From Chitinophagales bacterium (GTDB taxonomy: Bacteria > Bacteroidota > Bacteroidia > Chitinophagales > CAIOSU01), in contig JBBDNB010000043.1 of the NCBI GenBank assembly GCA_040877935.1, positions 90,109-154,108 of the forward strand: a stretch of 64,000 nt of DNA, written 5' to 3'. Positions 42,064 through 50,678 of the stretch are shown here, one piece after another (positions within the stretch are counted from its first letter, which is position 1; each line of letters opens with the position of its first letter). The position numbers and the translations under genes were made by a program. The notes beneath the pieces were generated by a model, which ran no database searches, was not told where the DNA came from, and saw only the letters and a list, made by a program, of their open reading frames with translations.

Positions 42064-42744
42064 TCAATGCTTATCCAACAAATCCGGCCTTCTTGTTTTG
42101 GTTTTTTCAAGGGCTTTTTCAAAACGCCATTTGTCGATTTTATTGAAATCACCACTGAGCAAAACCTCGGGTACTTTCAATCCTTCAAAATCAGCCGGGC
42201 GGGTATAAACAGGCGGTGCCAGCAAATTGTCCTGGAAGGAATCGGTGAGGGCGGAAGTTTCATCGTTCAGTACATTGGGAATCAATCTTCCGATAGCATC
42301 GGTGAGAATGGCAGCGGGCAATTCACCGCCAGAAACCACAAAATCGCCAATTGAAATTTCTTTGGTGATAAAAAGCGCCCGTACTCTTTCATCTATGCCC
42401 TTGTAATGCCCGCAGAGGATAATAAGGTTTTTCTTCAGTGAAAGTTGGTTGCAGGTGGATTGTTCAAGCCTTTCACCATCAGGAGTCATGTAGATGATCT
42501 CATCGTAATTTCTTGTTTCCTGCAATTTCCTGATGCATTTGGCAATGGGTTCTGCCATCATTACCATTCCGGCACCTCCGCCATACTGGTAATCGTCAAC
42601 CTGTCCGTGTTTGTTGATGGCATAATCGCGAAGGTCGTGCAATTTTATTTCAAGCAGTTTTTTATCCTGCGCTCTTTGAATAATAGAATGCCGGAAAAAG
42701 CTTTCTAACAATTTGGGTTGGACTGAAATAATATCAATGTGCAT
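42064..42744 (-). CDS. trmD: tRNA (guanine-37-N1) methyltransferase
   Basis: 226 residues with the SPOUT knot motifs [44 protein letters not shown] and [17 protein letters not shown]. It makes m1G37 in tRNAs reading CNN/proline codons. It follows rimM by 23 nt as usual. The last 13 codons are duplicated at 37598-37647, and the final residues here (LLDKH) differ from those of the remnant (LLEDE), as if the current end was supplied by inserted DNA. Confidence 0.96.
   Translation of the reverse strand: MHIDIISVQPKLLESFFRHSIIQRAQDKKLLEIKLHDLRDYAINKHGQVDDYQYGGGAGMVMMAEPIAKCIRKLQETRNYDEIIYMTPDGERLEQSTCNQLSLKKNLIILCGHYKGIDERVRALFITKEISIGDFVVSGGELPAAILTDAIGRLIPNVLNDETSALTDSFQDNLLAPPVYTRPADFEGLKVPEVLLSGDFNKIDKWRFEKALEKTKTRRPDLLDKH
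42074..42113 (-). repeat. 40-bp direct repeat, trmD side
   Basis: Inside the 3' end of trmD; partner of 37608-37647 with one synonymous difference. See the entry for the other copy. Confidence 0.85.
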
Positions 42745-42767
42745 GTCGGGAAAATTTTATTGATGCC

Positions 42768-43310
42768 TCAATCGAGGTAAATTTCCAGTAATCCATCGGG
42801 AATGTCGTATTTCAAGAAAGCCTTTTTTTCGTTGAATTCCAATACCCGGTTTTCTACAAAAGGAATCAAGACTTCTTTATCTCCGATCAGGACTTGTAAA
42901 AGCCTTTGCTCCATAGCATTTTCAAATATATCTGAAATCTTTCCCAGTTTTTTGTTTTTCCGGTCAATGAGTTCAAGTCCCATAAGTTGATCATCGCTGA
43001 ATTCGCCCTGGTTTTTCAGCTCAAATAATTGCTGTAGTTCCGATTTTAAGCAATAGATTTTTTTACCTTTTAATTTTCTTGCAGCTTCCAGGTTGGAAAT
43101 GTCTTCCAATTGAACACTGTAATGCCCGGCTTGGGAAAGTTGTTTTAAATTTTCAATAAAATAGGGCAGGGGAATGGGCTGATCTTCTACAAAAAAAGAA
43201 GCTAAAGCGGAAATATCCTTTGCAGGATAATCCAGCTTTAGCTCTATGTTTCCTTGGAGGCCATGTGGCCTGATCAGTACACCTATATTGATGAATTCAG
43301 AAGGATTCAT
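42768..43310 (-). CDS. rimM: ribosome maturation factor RimM
   Basis: 180 residues. N-terminal barrel domain starting INIGVLIRPHGLQGNIELKL, then the PRC-barrel with FSDDQLMGLELIDRKNKKLG and VLIPFVENRVLEFNEKKAFL. It assists 16S rRNA maturation in the 30S head. The gene lies between rpsP (11 nt) and trmD (23 nt), the standard order. Confidence 0.95.
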   Translation of the reverse strand: MNPSEFINIGVLIRPHGLQGNIELKLDYPAKDISALASFFVEDQPIPLPYFIENLKQLSQAGHYSVQLEDISNLEAARKLKGKKIYCLKSELQQLFELKNQGEFSDDQLMGLELIDRKNKKLGKISDIFENAMEQRLLQVLIGDKEVLIPFVENRVLEFNEKKAFLKYDIPDGLLEIYLD

Positions 43311-43321
43311 CTCAGGAGATT

Positions 43322-44344
43322 TTAAGCATCGCCTTTTTTCTTGTCTTCTTCAGGCTTTGACGCTTCTTCTTTTTTAGCCTCTTCCTTTGGAGCTTCTGCT
43401 TTTTCCTCTTTTGCAGGAGCGGTCTCTTTCTTTTCTTCAGCTTTAGGAGTTTCTTTTTTCTCCTCCGCTTTTTCTTCAGCCTTTTTTTCTTTATCAGGGG
43501 CAGCTTCTTTCTTTTCTTCAGCTTTTTTTGGCTCCTCTACTTTCTCCTCAGCTTTCTCTTCTTTATCAGTTTCAGGAGTAGCTTCTTTTTTCTCTTCGGC
43601 TTTTTCTTCTTTCTTAGCCTCTTCTTTTGGAGCTGCTTCTTTAGTCGTTTCGGCTTTTTGGTCTTTATCAGCTGCTTTCTCCTCAGTTTTTGCTTCTTCT
43701 TTAGGAGTTGCCTCTTCTTTCTTCTCTTCCGGCTTTGCAGCTTCTTCAGTTTTCACCTCTTCAGCAGCAGTTTCCTCTTTCACCTCTTTATCTTCAGCTT
43801 TTGTTGCCTCAGCAGCAGCTTCTTCGCCTTCTTCTTTTACTTCGGATTCCTCTGCTTTTTTTGCTTCTTCCGCTTTTTCTTCAGCAGCTTCTGCTTCTTT
43901 TTTCAGTTCTGCTTCCCTTGCTTCACGTTTTTTGGCTTCTTCAGCATAACGTGCTTCTCTCTCTGCTTCTGCTTTTTTCTTCAGATCTTCTGCGCGGTCG
44001 AATATTTTCTTGTCTTGTTCGTCCACCCATGCTTTGAATAAGCGGTCGGCTTCTTCCTGGTCAAAGGCTTTTTTGCGAACGCCTCTTTGCAGGTGTTTTC
44101 TGTAAAGTATTCCTCTGTAAGAAAGGATTGCACGAACAGTATCACTTGGTTGTGCGCCTTTCATTATCCATTCAAAAGCTTTTTCATTGTCGAGTTCGAT
44201 AGTTGCAGGGACTGTGTTGGGGTTGTATGCTCCTATTCTTTCAATGTATCTACCGTCTCTTTTTGCACGTGAATCGGCTATTACTATGAAATAATATGGC
44301 CTTTGTTTTCTTCCGTGTCTTTGTAATCTGATCCTTGTTGGCAT
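43322..44344 (-). CDS. rpsP: 30S ribosomal protein S16 with a very long Glu/Lys/Ala tail
   Basis: 340 residues. Residues 1-85 are ordinary S16 ([54 protein letters not shown]). A linker follows, then from about residue 110 to the end the protein is made almost only of Glu, Lys, Ala and some Pro/Thr, in imperfect repeats such as [13 protein letters not shown]16 is about 80-90 residues in most bacteria and commonly under ~190 in Bacteroidota. The tail is probably disordered or a single helix protruding from the 30S body. The frame is intact. Confidence 0.93.
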   Translation of the reverse strand: MPTRIRLQRHGRKQRPYYFIVIADSRAKRDGRYIERIGAYNPNTVPATIELDNEKAFEWIMKGAQPSDTVRAILSYRGILYRKHLQRGVRKKAFDQEEADRLFKAWVDEQDKKIFDRAEDLKKKAEAEREARYAEEAKKREAREAELKKEAEAAEEKAEEAKKAEESEVKEEGEEAAAEATKAEDKEVKEETAAEEVKTEEAAKPEEKKEEATPKEEAKTEEKAADKDQKAETTKEAAPKEEAKKEEKAEEKKEATPETDKEEKAEEKVEEPKKAEEKKEAAPDKEKKAEEKAEEKKETPKAEEKKETAPAKEEKAEAPKEEAKKEEASKPEEDKKKGDA

Positions 44345-44388
44345 GAATGCGCGTTTAGAATTTGTGTGAAAAATAAAAAATTGAAGTG

Positions 44389-44396
44389 CGAAAATA
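44389..44396 (-). promoter_or_regulatory. -7 box of the rpsP-rimM-trmD operon
   Basis: Minus strand TATTTTCG followed by CA, a one-mismatch TAnnTTTG box about 44 nt before the rpsP start. No strong -33 element was identified. Confidence 0.5.
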
Positions 44397-44432
44397 CGCT
44401 TATAATTTATAAAAGCGAAATTTTAAAGTGGA

Positions 44433-45770
44433 TTAGTTCTTCATAAAAGGCATTCCTCCGCCCAATGATTTGCCCATGCCCTGCATTTTGGACATGTTGC
44501 GCATCATTTTTTTCATTTGCTCGAATTGTTTGAGAAACTGATTGACTTCCTGAATGCTATTGCCACTGCCGTTAGCAATTCGCTTTCTGCGCTTGCCGTC
44601 CATCAGGTCGGGGTTGGATCGCTCTTCCGGTGTCATGGAATAAATAATGGCTTCTATTTTGTTGAATGCATCATCATCAATATCAATGTCCTTGATGGCT
44701 TTTCCCACTCCGGGAATCATGGCCATCAGGTCTTTGATATTTCCCATCTTTTTTATTTGGTTCAATTGACTAATAAAGTCATTGAAATCAAACTGGTTTT
44801 TGCTGATCTTCTTTTGAAGTTTGGCAGCTTGTTTTTCATCGTACTGTTCCTGGGCGCGTTCCACAAAGGACACGATATCACCCATTCCCAATATACGCTG
44901 TGCCATCCGATCGGGGTGAAAGACATCCAGCGCTTCGGGTTTTTCGCCCGTACCCACAAATTTGATGGGTTTATCCACCACATATTTAATCGTGAGCGCT
45001 GCACCACCACGCGTATCACCATCTAATTTGGTGAGTACCACTCCATCGTAATCCAATCTTTCATTAAATGCTTTGGCAGTATTCACCGCATCCTGACCGG
45101 TCATGGCATCTACCACGAATAAAATCTCATTGGGGTTGGTGTGTTTTTTTACCTCTGAAATTTCAGTCATCATTTTTTCATCAATGGCCAGACGACCGGC
45201 AGTATCAATGATTACCACATTGTTGCCGTTTTGTTTGGCATGCGCAATGGCATTTTGTGCAATTTCCACCGGGTTTTTATTGCCTTCTTCGGTATAGACT
45301 TCCACGCCTACCTGTTCGCCCAGGACTTTCAACTGGTCAATGGCTGCCGGACGATAAACGTCACCGGCCACGAGCAATGGGTTTTTGCTTTTTTTGCTTT
45401 TTAGGAATTTTGCCAGTTTGCCGGAAAATGTTGTTTTACCGGAACCCTGTAATCCGGCAATAAGGATAATGCTGGGATCGCCACTCAGGTCGATTTCCTC
45501 ATGGGTACCGCCCATCAGTTCGGTGAGCTGGTCCTGCACGATTTTTACCATCAATTGGCTGGGGGAAACTGCGGTAAGCACTTTCTGGCCCATGGCCTTT
45601 TCCTTTACCGTGCTGGTAAATTCCTTTGCTATTTTATAGTTGACATCGGCATCTACCAGTGCTCTTCTCACTTCTTTCAATGAAGTAGCGATATTGATTT
45701 CGGTAATTTGCCCCTGTCCCTTTAATGTTTTGAATGCTCCTTCTAAGCGATCGCTGAGATTTTCAAACAT
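44433..45770 (-). CDS. ffh: signal recognition particle protein Ffh (SRP54)
   Basis: 445 residues. NG GTPase domain with GLQGSGKTTFSGKLAKFL (G1), DTAGRLAIDEKMM (G3), TKLDGDTRGGAALT (G4), then a Met-rich M domain ending GMGKSLGGGMPFMKN. With 4.5S RNA it targets inner-membrane proteins to the Sec translocon. It stands 88 nt upstream of rpsP on the same strand. Confidence 0.97.
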   Translation of the reverse strand: MFENLSDRLEGAFKTLKGQGQITEINIATSLKEVRRALVDADVNYKIAKEFTSTVKEKAMGQKVLTAVSPSQLMVKIVQDQLTELMGGTHEEIDLSGDPSIILIAGLQGSGKTTFSGKLAKFLKSKKSKNPLLVAGDVYRPAAIDQLKVLGEQVGVEVYTEEGNKNPVEIAQNAIAHAKQNGNNVVIIDTAGRLAIDEKMMTEISEVKKHTNPNEILFVVDAMTGQDAVNTAKAFNERLDYDGVVLTKLDGDTRGGAALTIKYVVDKPIKFVGTGEKPEALDVFHPDRMAQRILGMGDIVSFVERAQEQYDEKQAAKLQKKISKNQFDFNDFISQLNQIKKMGNIKDLMAMIPGVGKAIKDIDIDDDAFNKIEAIIYSMTPEERSNPDLMDGKRRKRIANGSGNSIQEVNQFLKQFEQMKKMMRNMSKMQGMGKSLGGGMPFMKN

Positions 45771-45907
45771 TTGTTTTTAGATTTTTAAAATTATTTAATT
45801 TGTTTTGTTTCGAAGTTTTTTTGTAAAAATTATCCTGGAATTTGTTTGAATGCACCAATTTTGATGGATAACTAAGCTACAAGATTCAAATTAGTAAAGT
45901 TGCATTT

Positions 45908-46207
45908 TTATATTTTTTTGTTATCAGGATTTTGTCTGTTTAAAAAGAATGATAAAATCTGAATTGTGTTTTTCCTTTCGCGATAGTATATGGTATTGAA
46001 TTTTCTAACTGGCACTTTTCTGATTTTTTGAGATTCTGATATTGGGAATAAAGTTGGATTCTTTGATATTAAATTCAAAATCCGGTCAATTTCGATTGAT
46101 AATTTGTGCAGTTCTTTTTCGGTAAAATTTTCTTGTAAATATCCATATGCGGCATCAAGTTCTTTTAGCGCGTGATCCGTCCATAGAATTTTATAACCAC
46201 TTTCCAT
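45908..46207 (-). CDS. ParE/RelE-family toxin
   Basis: 99 residues. ParE-like fold: ILWTDHALKELDAAYGYLQENF at the start, PTLFPISESQKIRKVPVRKF and NTIYYRERKNTIQILSFF at the end. Such toxins poison gyrase (ParE) or cleave mRNA (RelE); the sequence favours ParE. Overlaps the antitoxin gene upstream by 17 nt. Confidence 0.82.
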   Translation of the reverse strand: MESGYKILWTDHALKELDAAYGYLQENFTEKELHKLSIEIDRILNLISKNPTLFPISESQKIRKVPVRKFNTIYYRERKNTIQILSFFLNRQNPDNKKI

Positions 46208-46424
46208 AAATTTTCCTGGCTTCTGAATGTGGTTTTAAATTTTCTTTATCTGCATCTGATACTCCCTTTTGGATTGATTTTTTTTCAGTTTCAGAGATTT
46301 CATTCCACCAATCTTTGGATTCTGTACTTTTAATGTCAAGTATTTTTTGGAGTAATGAGCTATCTTCCACTGTAGTCAACCACTGGATTAGTTCGATTTT
46401 TGTATTTTGAATATTCATGCCCAT
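46191..46424 (-). CDS. antitoxin partner of the ParE-type toxin
   Basis: 77 residues, acidic. The region WWNEISETEKKSIQKGVSDA is typical of the short antitoxins paired with RelE/ParE toxins in Bacteroidota, which wrap the toxin with their C-terminal half (HSEARKIYGKWL). It overlaps the toxin start, the usual antitoxin-first order. Confidence 0.78.
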   Translation of the reverse strand: MGMNIQNTKIELIQWLTTVEDSSLLQKILDIKSTESKDWWNEISETEKKSIQKGVSDADKENLKPHSEARKIYGKWL

Positions 46425-46470
46425 CGTTCAAAGTTAGTGCATTTAGCTTTGTTATCAATTTAATACCATT

Positions 46471-47919
46471 TCAATAGTATCTCAAACGAATGACACCTGC
46501 AATAAGTTTGGCCAGGCGAATAACCTGGCGCGTGTAGCCGTATTCATTGTCGTACCAGGCGTAGAGTACAATATTTTTTCCGTCTTCTGAAACGATTGTT
46601 GAAGGGGAATCGACAACAGCAGCGTGGGGATTGCCCACTACATCGGTCGAAACAAGTTCATTGGATGTCGAAAAATCAATTTGTTCTACCAAATCACCTT
46701 CCATAGAAGCTTTTCTCAACAACTGATTGATGGCTTCCTTGCTGGTATTTTGTTTTAATTCAAGATTTAGAATGGCCAGGGAAACATTGGGTGTTGGAAC
46801 CCGGACTGCATTCCCGGTAAGTTTTCCTTTTAATACGGGCAAAACTTTGGCTACTGCTTTTGCGGCACCTGTAGAGGTAATGACCATATTCAGCGGTGCT
46901 GATTTTCCCCTGCGGTATTTCTTGTGATAATTATCGAGTAAATTTTGATCATTGGTGTAGGAATGTACCGTTTCCACATGTCCTTTTTCAATGCCTATTT
47001 CATCTTCAATTACTTTTAAAACAGGCGCTATGCAATTGGTGGTGCAGGATGCTGCTGTATAAATATTCTCATCCCTGTTTTCTGCTACTTCATTGTTTAC
47101 ACCATATACAATATCGGGCAAATCTTTTCCGGGAGCTGTAAAGAGCACCTTTTCTATTCCTTTGGATTTTAAGTGCTGGCCAAGTCCTGCTCTGTCGCGC
47201 CATACCCCGGTATTGTCAATCAACAGGGCATTGTTGATCTCATATTTGGTATAATCTATTTCAGAAGGATCATTGGCCGCTATCATATGTACGCGCTGGC
47301 CATTAATGACCAGTGTTTTTTGTTCTAAATCTTCTATAATGGTTCCAGCCATTTTGCCGTGAATGGAATCTTTTCTCAGCAAATTGGCCCTTTTCAGAAT
47401 GTCTTCATCAGAATTGCTGCGGGTGACTATTGCTTTAAGTCTTAATTGTTCCCCTTTTCCTGCTTCGGCAATTAAAATACGTGCAGCAAGTCGTCCGATT
47501 CTTCCAAAACCGTATAACACAACATCCTTGGGCTGCAATTTAAAATTTCCATTCCCCAGGTTTTTTAATTTATCGGCAATAAATTCTTTTTCAGAATTGT
47601 ACTGGTCTTTTTCCTCCAACCATTCTGCGCTAAGTTTTCCGAGGTCAATTTTTGAGGGGGCAAGCTGCTCTCCGATTTCTCGGATTGCTTTGGCTAATTT
47701 CAGTGAAATATCTATACTCAGTGGTAAATTAATATAGCGCCTGGCATAGAGGTGGTCATTTAGAATAGTAGAAACACTGTTGTCGATAATTTTTCTGCGG
47801 AAAATAATCAGCTCTATGGAATGATCAAGCCATAGTCCGCTGACTACGTGCATGAGTTCCATGGCTAATTTTTCCTTAGCAATCCATTTGTTCAGTTCGG
47901 TTTGGTAAGTATCGGTCAT
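46471..47919 (-). CDS. gap: glyceraldehyde-3-phosphate dehydrogenase, long form
   Basis: 482 residues, about 150 more than classical GAPDH because of an N-terminal helical extension (residues ~1-125). Rossmann motif YGFGRIGRLAARILIAEAG, catalytic Cys in SCTTNCIAPVLKV, HSYTNDQNLLDNYHKKYRRG, and WYDNEYGYTRQV at the end. It interconverts glyceraldehyde 3-phosphate and 1,3-bisphosphoglycerate. Such long forms are known in Bacteroidota. A TACCTTTG promoter box lies 38 nt upstream. Confidence 0.93.
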   Translation of the reverse strand: MTDTYQTELNKWIAKEKLAMELMHVVSGLWLDHSIELIIFRRKIIDNSVSTILNDHLYARRYINLPLSIDISLKLAKAIREIGEQLAPSKIDLGKLSAEWLEEKDQYNSEKEFIADKLKNLGNGNFKLQPKDVVLYGFGRIGRLAARILIAEAGKGEQLRLKAIVTRSNSDEDILKRANLLRKDSIHGKMAGTIIEDLEQKTLVINGQRVHMIAANDPSEIDYTKYEINNALLIDNTGVWRDRAGLGQHLKSKGIEKVLFTAPGKDLPDIVYGVNNEVAENRDENIYTAASCTTNCIAPVLKVIEDEIGIEKGHVETVHSYTNDQNLLDNYHKKYRRGKSAPLNMVITSTGAAKAVAKVLPVLKGKLTGNAVRVPTPNVSLAILNLELKQNTSKEAINQLLRKASMEGDLVEQIDFSTSNELVSTDVVGNPHAAVVDSPSTIVSEDGKNIVLYAWYDNEYGYTRQVIRLAKLIAGVIRLRYY

Positions 47920-47957
47920 AACGCGCGTTTATTTCTGGATTTTTGAGTTTCAGGCTG

Positions 47958-47965
47958 CAAAGGTA
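47958..47965 (-). promoter_or_regulatory. -7 box of the GAPDH gene
   Basis: Minus strand TACCTTTG followed by CA, a consensus Bacteroidota -7 element, 38 nt before the start codon. Confidence 0.7.
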
Positions 47966-48078
47966 GGTGATTTTCAATTATTATGAATATTAATCGTCCT
48001 GGAAAAATTGGGTGTGTTTATGCTAAAAGCGCTTGTTTTTTCCACAAATTGCAGAGTTTTCTAACAAGTGAGCTAATT

Positions 48079-48086
48079 TAATTTTG
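48079..48086 (+). promoter_or_regulatory. -7 box of the START-like gene
   Basis: TAATTTTG followed by CG, 62 nt before the start codon; divergent from the GAPDH promoter. Confidence 0.55.
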
Positions 48087-48148
48087 CGAATTAGGGGATT
48101 AAAATTAAATTGGGCACCGCTAACAAAAAATAAACAGAAAAAATCCAG

Positions 48149-48532
48149 ATGGGAAATAAAAGTGTAAAATTTGAAATGGAGTTTGATGTTAAATCATCAC
48201 CAGGAATATTGTATGATTTTTTAACTACTCCTTCGGGTTTGGCACAGTGGTTTGCAGATGATGTAGATATCAATGAGGATGAATGTACTTTTTCCTGGGA
48301 AGGTGCTGAAGATGTAGCTTACATAATTGATTCCGAAGAAAATGTTTTTGTACGCTACAGATGGGAATACCAGGATGAAGAAGAGTATTTCGAGTTCAGA
48401 ATTGGCAAATCAGAGATTACTCGCGACACCATATTATACATCACGGATTTTGCTCCGGATTATGATGTGGAAGATCAAAAACTGCTTTGGGAAAACCAGG
48501 TGAAGATGCTGAAGCAGCAAATTGGAGGCTGA
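48149..48532 (+). CDS. START-like (SRPBCC) domain protein
   Basis: 127 residues, cytoplasmic, with an SRPBCC fold outline: KFEMEFDVKSSPGILYDFLT, LAQWFADDVDINEDECTFSW, FRIGKSEITRDTILYITDFA and a C-terminal helix. This START-like family is conserved in Bacteroidota, acidic, and of unknown ligand. It is monocistronic. Confidence 0.82.
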   Translation: MGNKSVKFEMEFDVKSSPGILYDFLTTPSGLAQWFADDVDINEDECTFSWEGAEDVAYIIDSEENVFVRYRWEYQDEEEYFEFRIGKSEITRDTILYITDFAPDYDVEDQKLLWENQVKMLKQQIGG

Positions 48533-49148
48533 TAATATTTGGGCATTTGGTTATTTAAGCATTTGCTTGGTTTCAGAACTTTAAAAAACTTTCTACAATT
48601 ATTGATTTAAGCTGGAGTGTGGGATATACGACAATTTTCCAGGTTTTATCATTTACCAACCATTTTATCTCTATAAAAGCATTTTGACCTGTATGCTTGA
48701 ATTTATATTCTTGTTTGCTTTATCCAGTTTCCAACTAAAATAAGCCTCTTGGTATTTTATCCGTACTTTTTTCTTGAAAAAAAAGTACCAAAAAATTCAA
48801 GGCTGCGACCAATTGAACTCATAAAAGCTACGCAACACTGCGTTATTGCGACTAAACTCACTACGCAATTTGCGGAAAATTTTGAAAAAATTTTCCGATT
48901 GCTGTGCTTCGGACAAAGTCGCAATGGCCACTCCGTTTATGCTTGTTTTATGGCTCAATTGCTCAATGCCATTACTGTTTACAACATCTCCAAGCATCTA
49001 TACCCCACGGCAAAATACCACCGGATAAACTTTGCTACGCTGTTTGCATATCCCATATAAAAACGGGAAATATTACTGAAACGGAGTTTTGTCGTATGCT
49101 CGAAATGTGTTCGAAAATTTCTATCCAAAAATAAGTTTGAACACCCTA
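48533..49148. other. gene-free region with palindromes
   Basis: 616 nt with no convincing gene; the small open frames here lack family features and cross the palindromes. It contains a GTACTTTTTT/AAAAAAGTAC hairpin at about 48763-48788, an 11-bp perfect palindrome and an 8-bp outer pair at 48845-48925. It probably holds a dispersed repeat family. Confidence 0.65.
48845..48925. repeat. nested palindromic element
   Basis: ATTGCGAC (48845-48852) pairs with GTCGCAAT (48918-48925), and inside it CGGAAAATTTT-GAA-AAAATTTTCCG (48873-48897) is a perfect 11-bp stem with a 3-nt loop. Confidence 0.75.
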
Positions 49149-50678
49149 TCAGCTACCATTTTTAAGATACTCATCAAATCCCTTTTTCAGTCCAAAACAC
49201 ACAAAAAGCAAAACAATAGCAACGGGTACGCCTGTGGCGAGTGAGCCTGTTTGTAGGGCGATAAGCCCTCCGCCAAGCACCAGTACAGAAGCTACTATAC
49301 CCTCTATCAGTGCCCAGAATATACGCTGTCTTTTTGGTGGGTTGTGCTGCCCTCCGGTGGTTATAAAATCCACTACCAGTGAACCACTGTCCGAAGAGGT
49401 AACAAAAAATATGACCCCGGCCAGGATCACAAATACGGAACTAATGCCCTGTAATGGGAATCTTTCAAGTAGAACATACATGGAAGTTGAGAGATTGGCA
49501 TTGACAGCTTTTACAATGCCACCTGCTCCATAGAGTTCTTCGTGCAAAGCAGTGCTTCCAAAAACAGTGATCCAGACGAAAACAGCCAGTGTGGGAGCCA
49601 GCAATACTCCAAAAATAAATTCCCTGATGTTTCGCCCTCTCGAAATCCGGGCAATAAAAATCCCGACAAATGGCGCCCAGGCAAACCACCAACCCCAGTA
49701 AAAAATAGTCCATCCTGCCTGCCAGTCACCGGGTGTATAAACTGCTGACCAAGTTCCGAGCTCGGGGAGGTTTTGCAGGTAAAAACCCAGGTTCTGAACA
49801 AAAGAATTTACGATAAACAGTGTGGGGCCTGCAATAAGCATAAATAACATCAGCACTAAAATTAGCCCACTGCTAAGAATACTCAATCTGCGAATACCAT
49901 GCTGAAGTCCCAACACTACAGAGATTGTTGCAAAGAGGGTGATCAGCATAATCAGGAAAACCTGAAATTCGGGGGTTTGTGGCCAGTCGAAAAGATAAAA
50001 CAAACCGGCACTGATGTGTTTGATGCCCAGCCCAAGTGTCGTGGCCAGCCCGAATAAAGTGGCGACAACTGCTATTATGTCAATCAGGTCGCCTATCCAG
50101 GTATATATCCTTTCCCCGATAATGGGATAGAAAACAGACCGGATGCTCAGGGGCATTCCCTTGTTGTATGCAAAAAAAGCAACTGAAAGACCTACAATTG
50201 CATACACCGCCCAGCCGTGAAACCCCCAGTGCAGAAAGGTGAGCCCCATTGCCAACTGAGCTGAAGCTGTTGTTTCTGCTGTGCCATAAGGTGGATTGGA
50301 ATAGTGCAAAATGGGTTCTGCTATGCTGTAAAACATCAGTGCCAGCCCTATTCCTGCATTGAAAAGCATGGCAAACCAACTTAAAAAAGAAAATTCAGGT
50401 TTGCTGTCCTGTCCGCCAATTCGGATGTGTTTGTATTTGCTGAACCCGAGGTATATTGCAAATACAAGAATGAAATTAATGGCTAAGATATAGAACCAGC
50501 CCATTTTTTGGGAAATATTGAGCTGTAGTTCGGTGAAAAATTGCTCAACAGAATCCTGATAGATCAAGGTGAGTAAAACAAAAAAGAGTATCAAAAGGGC
50601 TGAGGTCCAGAATACCGTGGGGTTGGTTCTTAGGCCAAGTTTTTTTTCCAGCCTTCCGGGTTCTTTGAATTTGCTCAT
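49149..50678 (-). CDS. BCCT-family betaine/choline/carnitine transporter
   Basis: 509 residues with twelve helices. The Trp-box signature is clear: WTIFYWGWWFAWAPFVGIFI, followed by ISRGRNIREF, and an earlier GIGLALMFYSIAEPILHYSN. It should import a quaternary ammonium compound with Na+ or H+ for osmoprotection. Its start codon overlaps the stop of a sulfotransferase-like gene (ATGA, 50675-50678), so the two are co-translated. Substrate specificity unknown. Confidence 0.92.
   Translation of the reverse strand: MSKFKEPGRLEKKLGLRTNPTVFWTSALLILFFVLLTLIYQDSVEQFFTELQLNISQKMGWFYILAINFILVFAIYLGFSKYKHIRIGGQDSKPEFSFLSWFAMLFNAGIGLALMFYSIAEPILHYSNPPYGTAETTASAQLAMGLTFLHWGFHGWAVYAIVGLSVAFFAYNKGMPLSIRSVFYPIIGERIYTWIGDLIDIIAVVATLFGLATTLGLGIKHISAGLFYLFDWPQTPEFQVFLIMLITLFATISVVLGLQHGIRRLSILSSGLILVLMLFMLIAGPTLFIVNSFVQNLGFYLQNLPELGTWSAVYTPGDWQAGWTIFYWGWWFAWAPFVGIFIARISRGRNIREFIFGVLLAPTLAVFVWITVFGSTALHEELYGAGGIVKAVNANLSTSMYVLLERFPLQGISSVFVILAGVIFFVTSSDSGSLVVDFITTGGQHNPPKRQRIFWALIEGIVASVLVLGGGLIALQTGSLATGVPVAIVLLFVCFGLKKGFDEYLKNGS

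Noticed and set aside
43341-43949. Ser/Phe-rich 202-codon frame opposite the rpsP tail
   Set aside because: Produced by the GAA/AAA-rich repeats of the real S16 tail read in reverse; no independent features.
48749-49134. Overlapping short frames in the gene-free region
   Set aside because: They run across palindromes, lack promoters and protein-like composition, and overlap each other in several frames.
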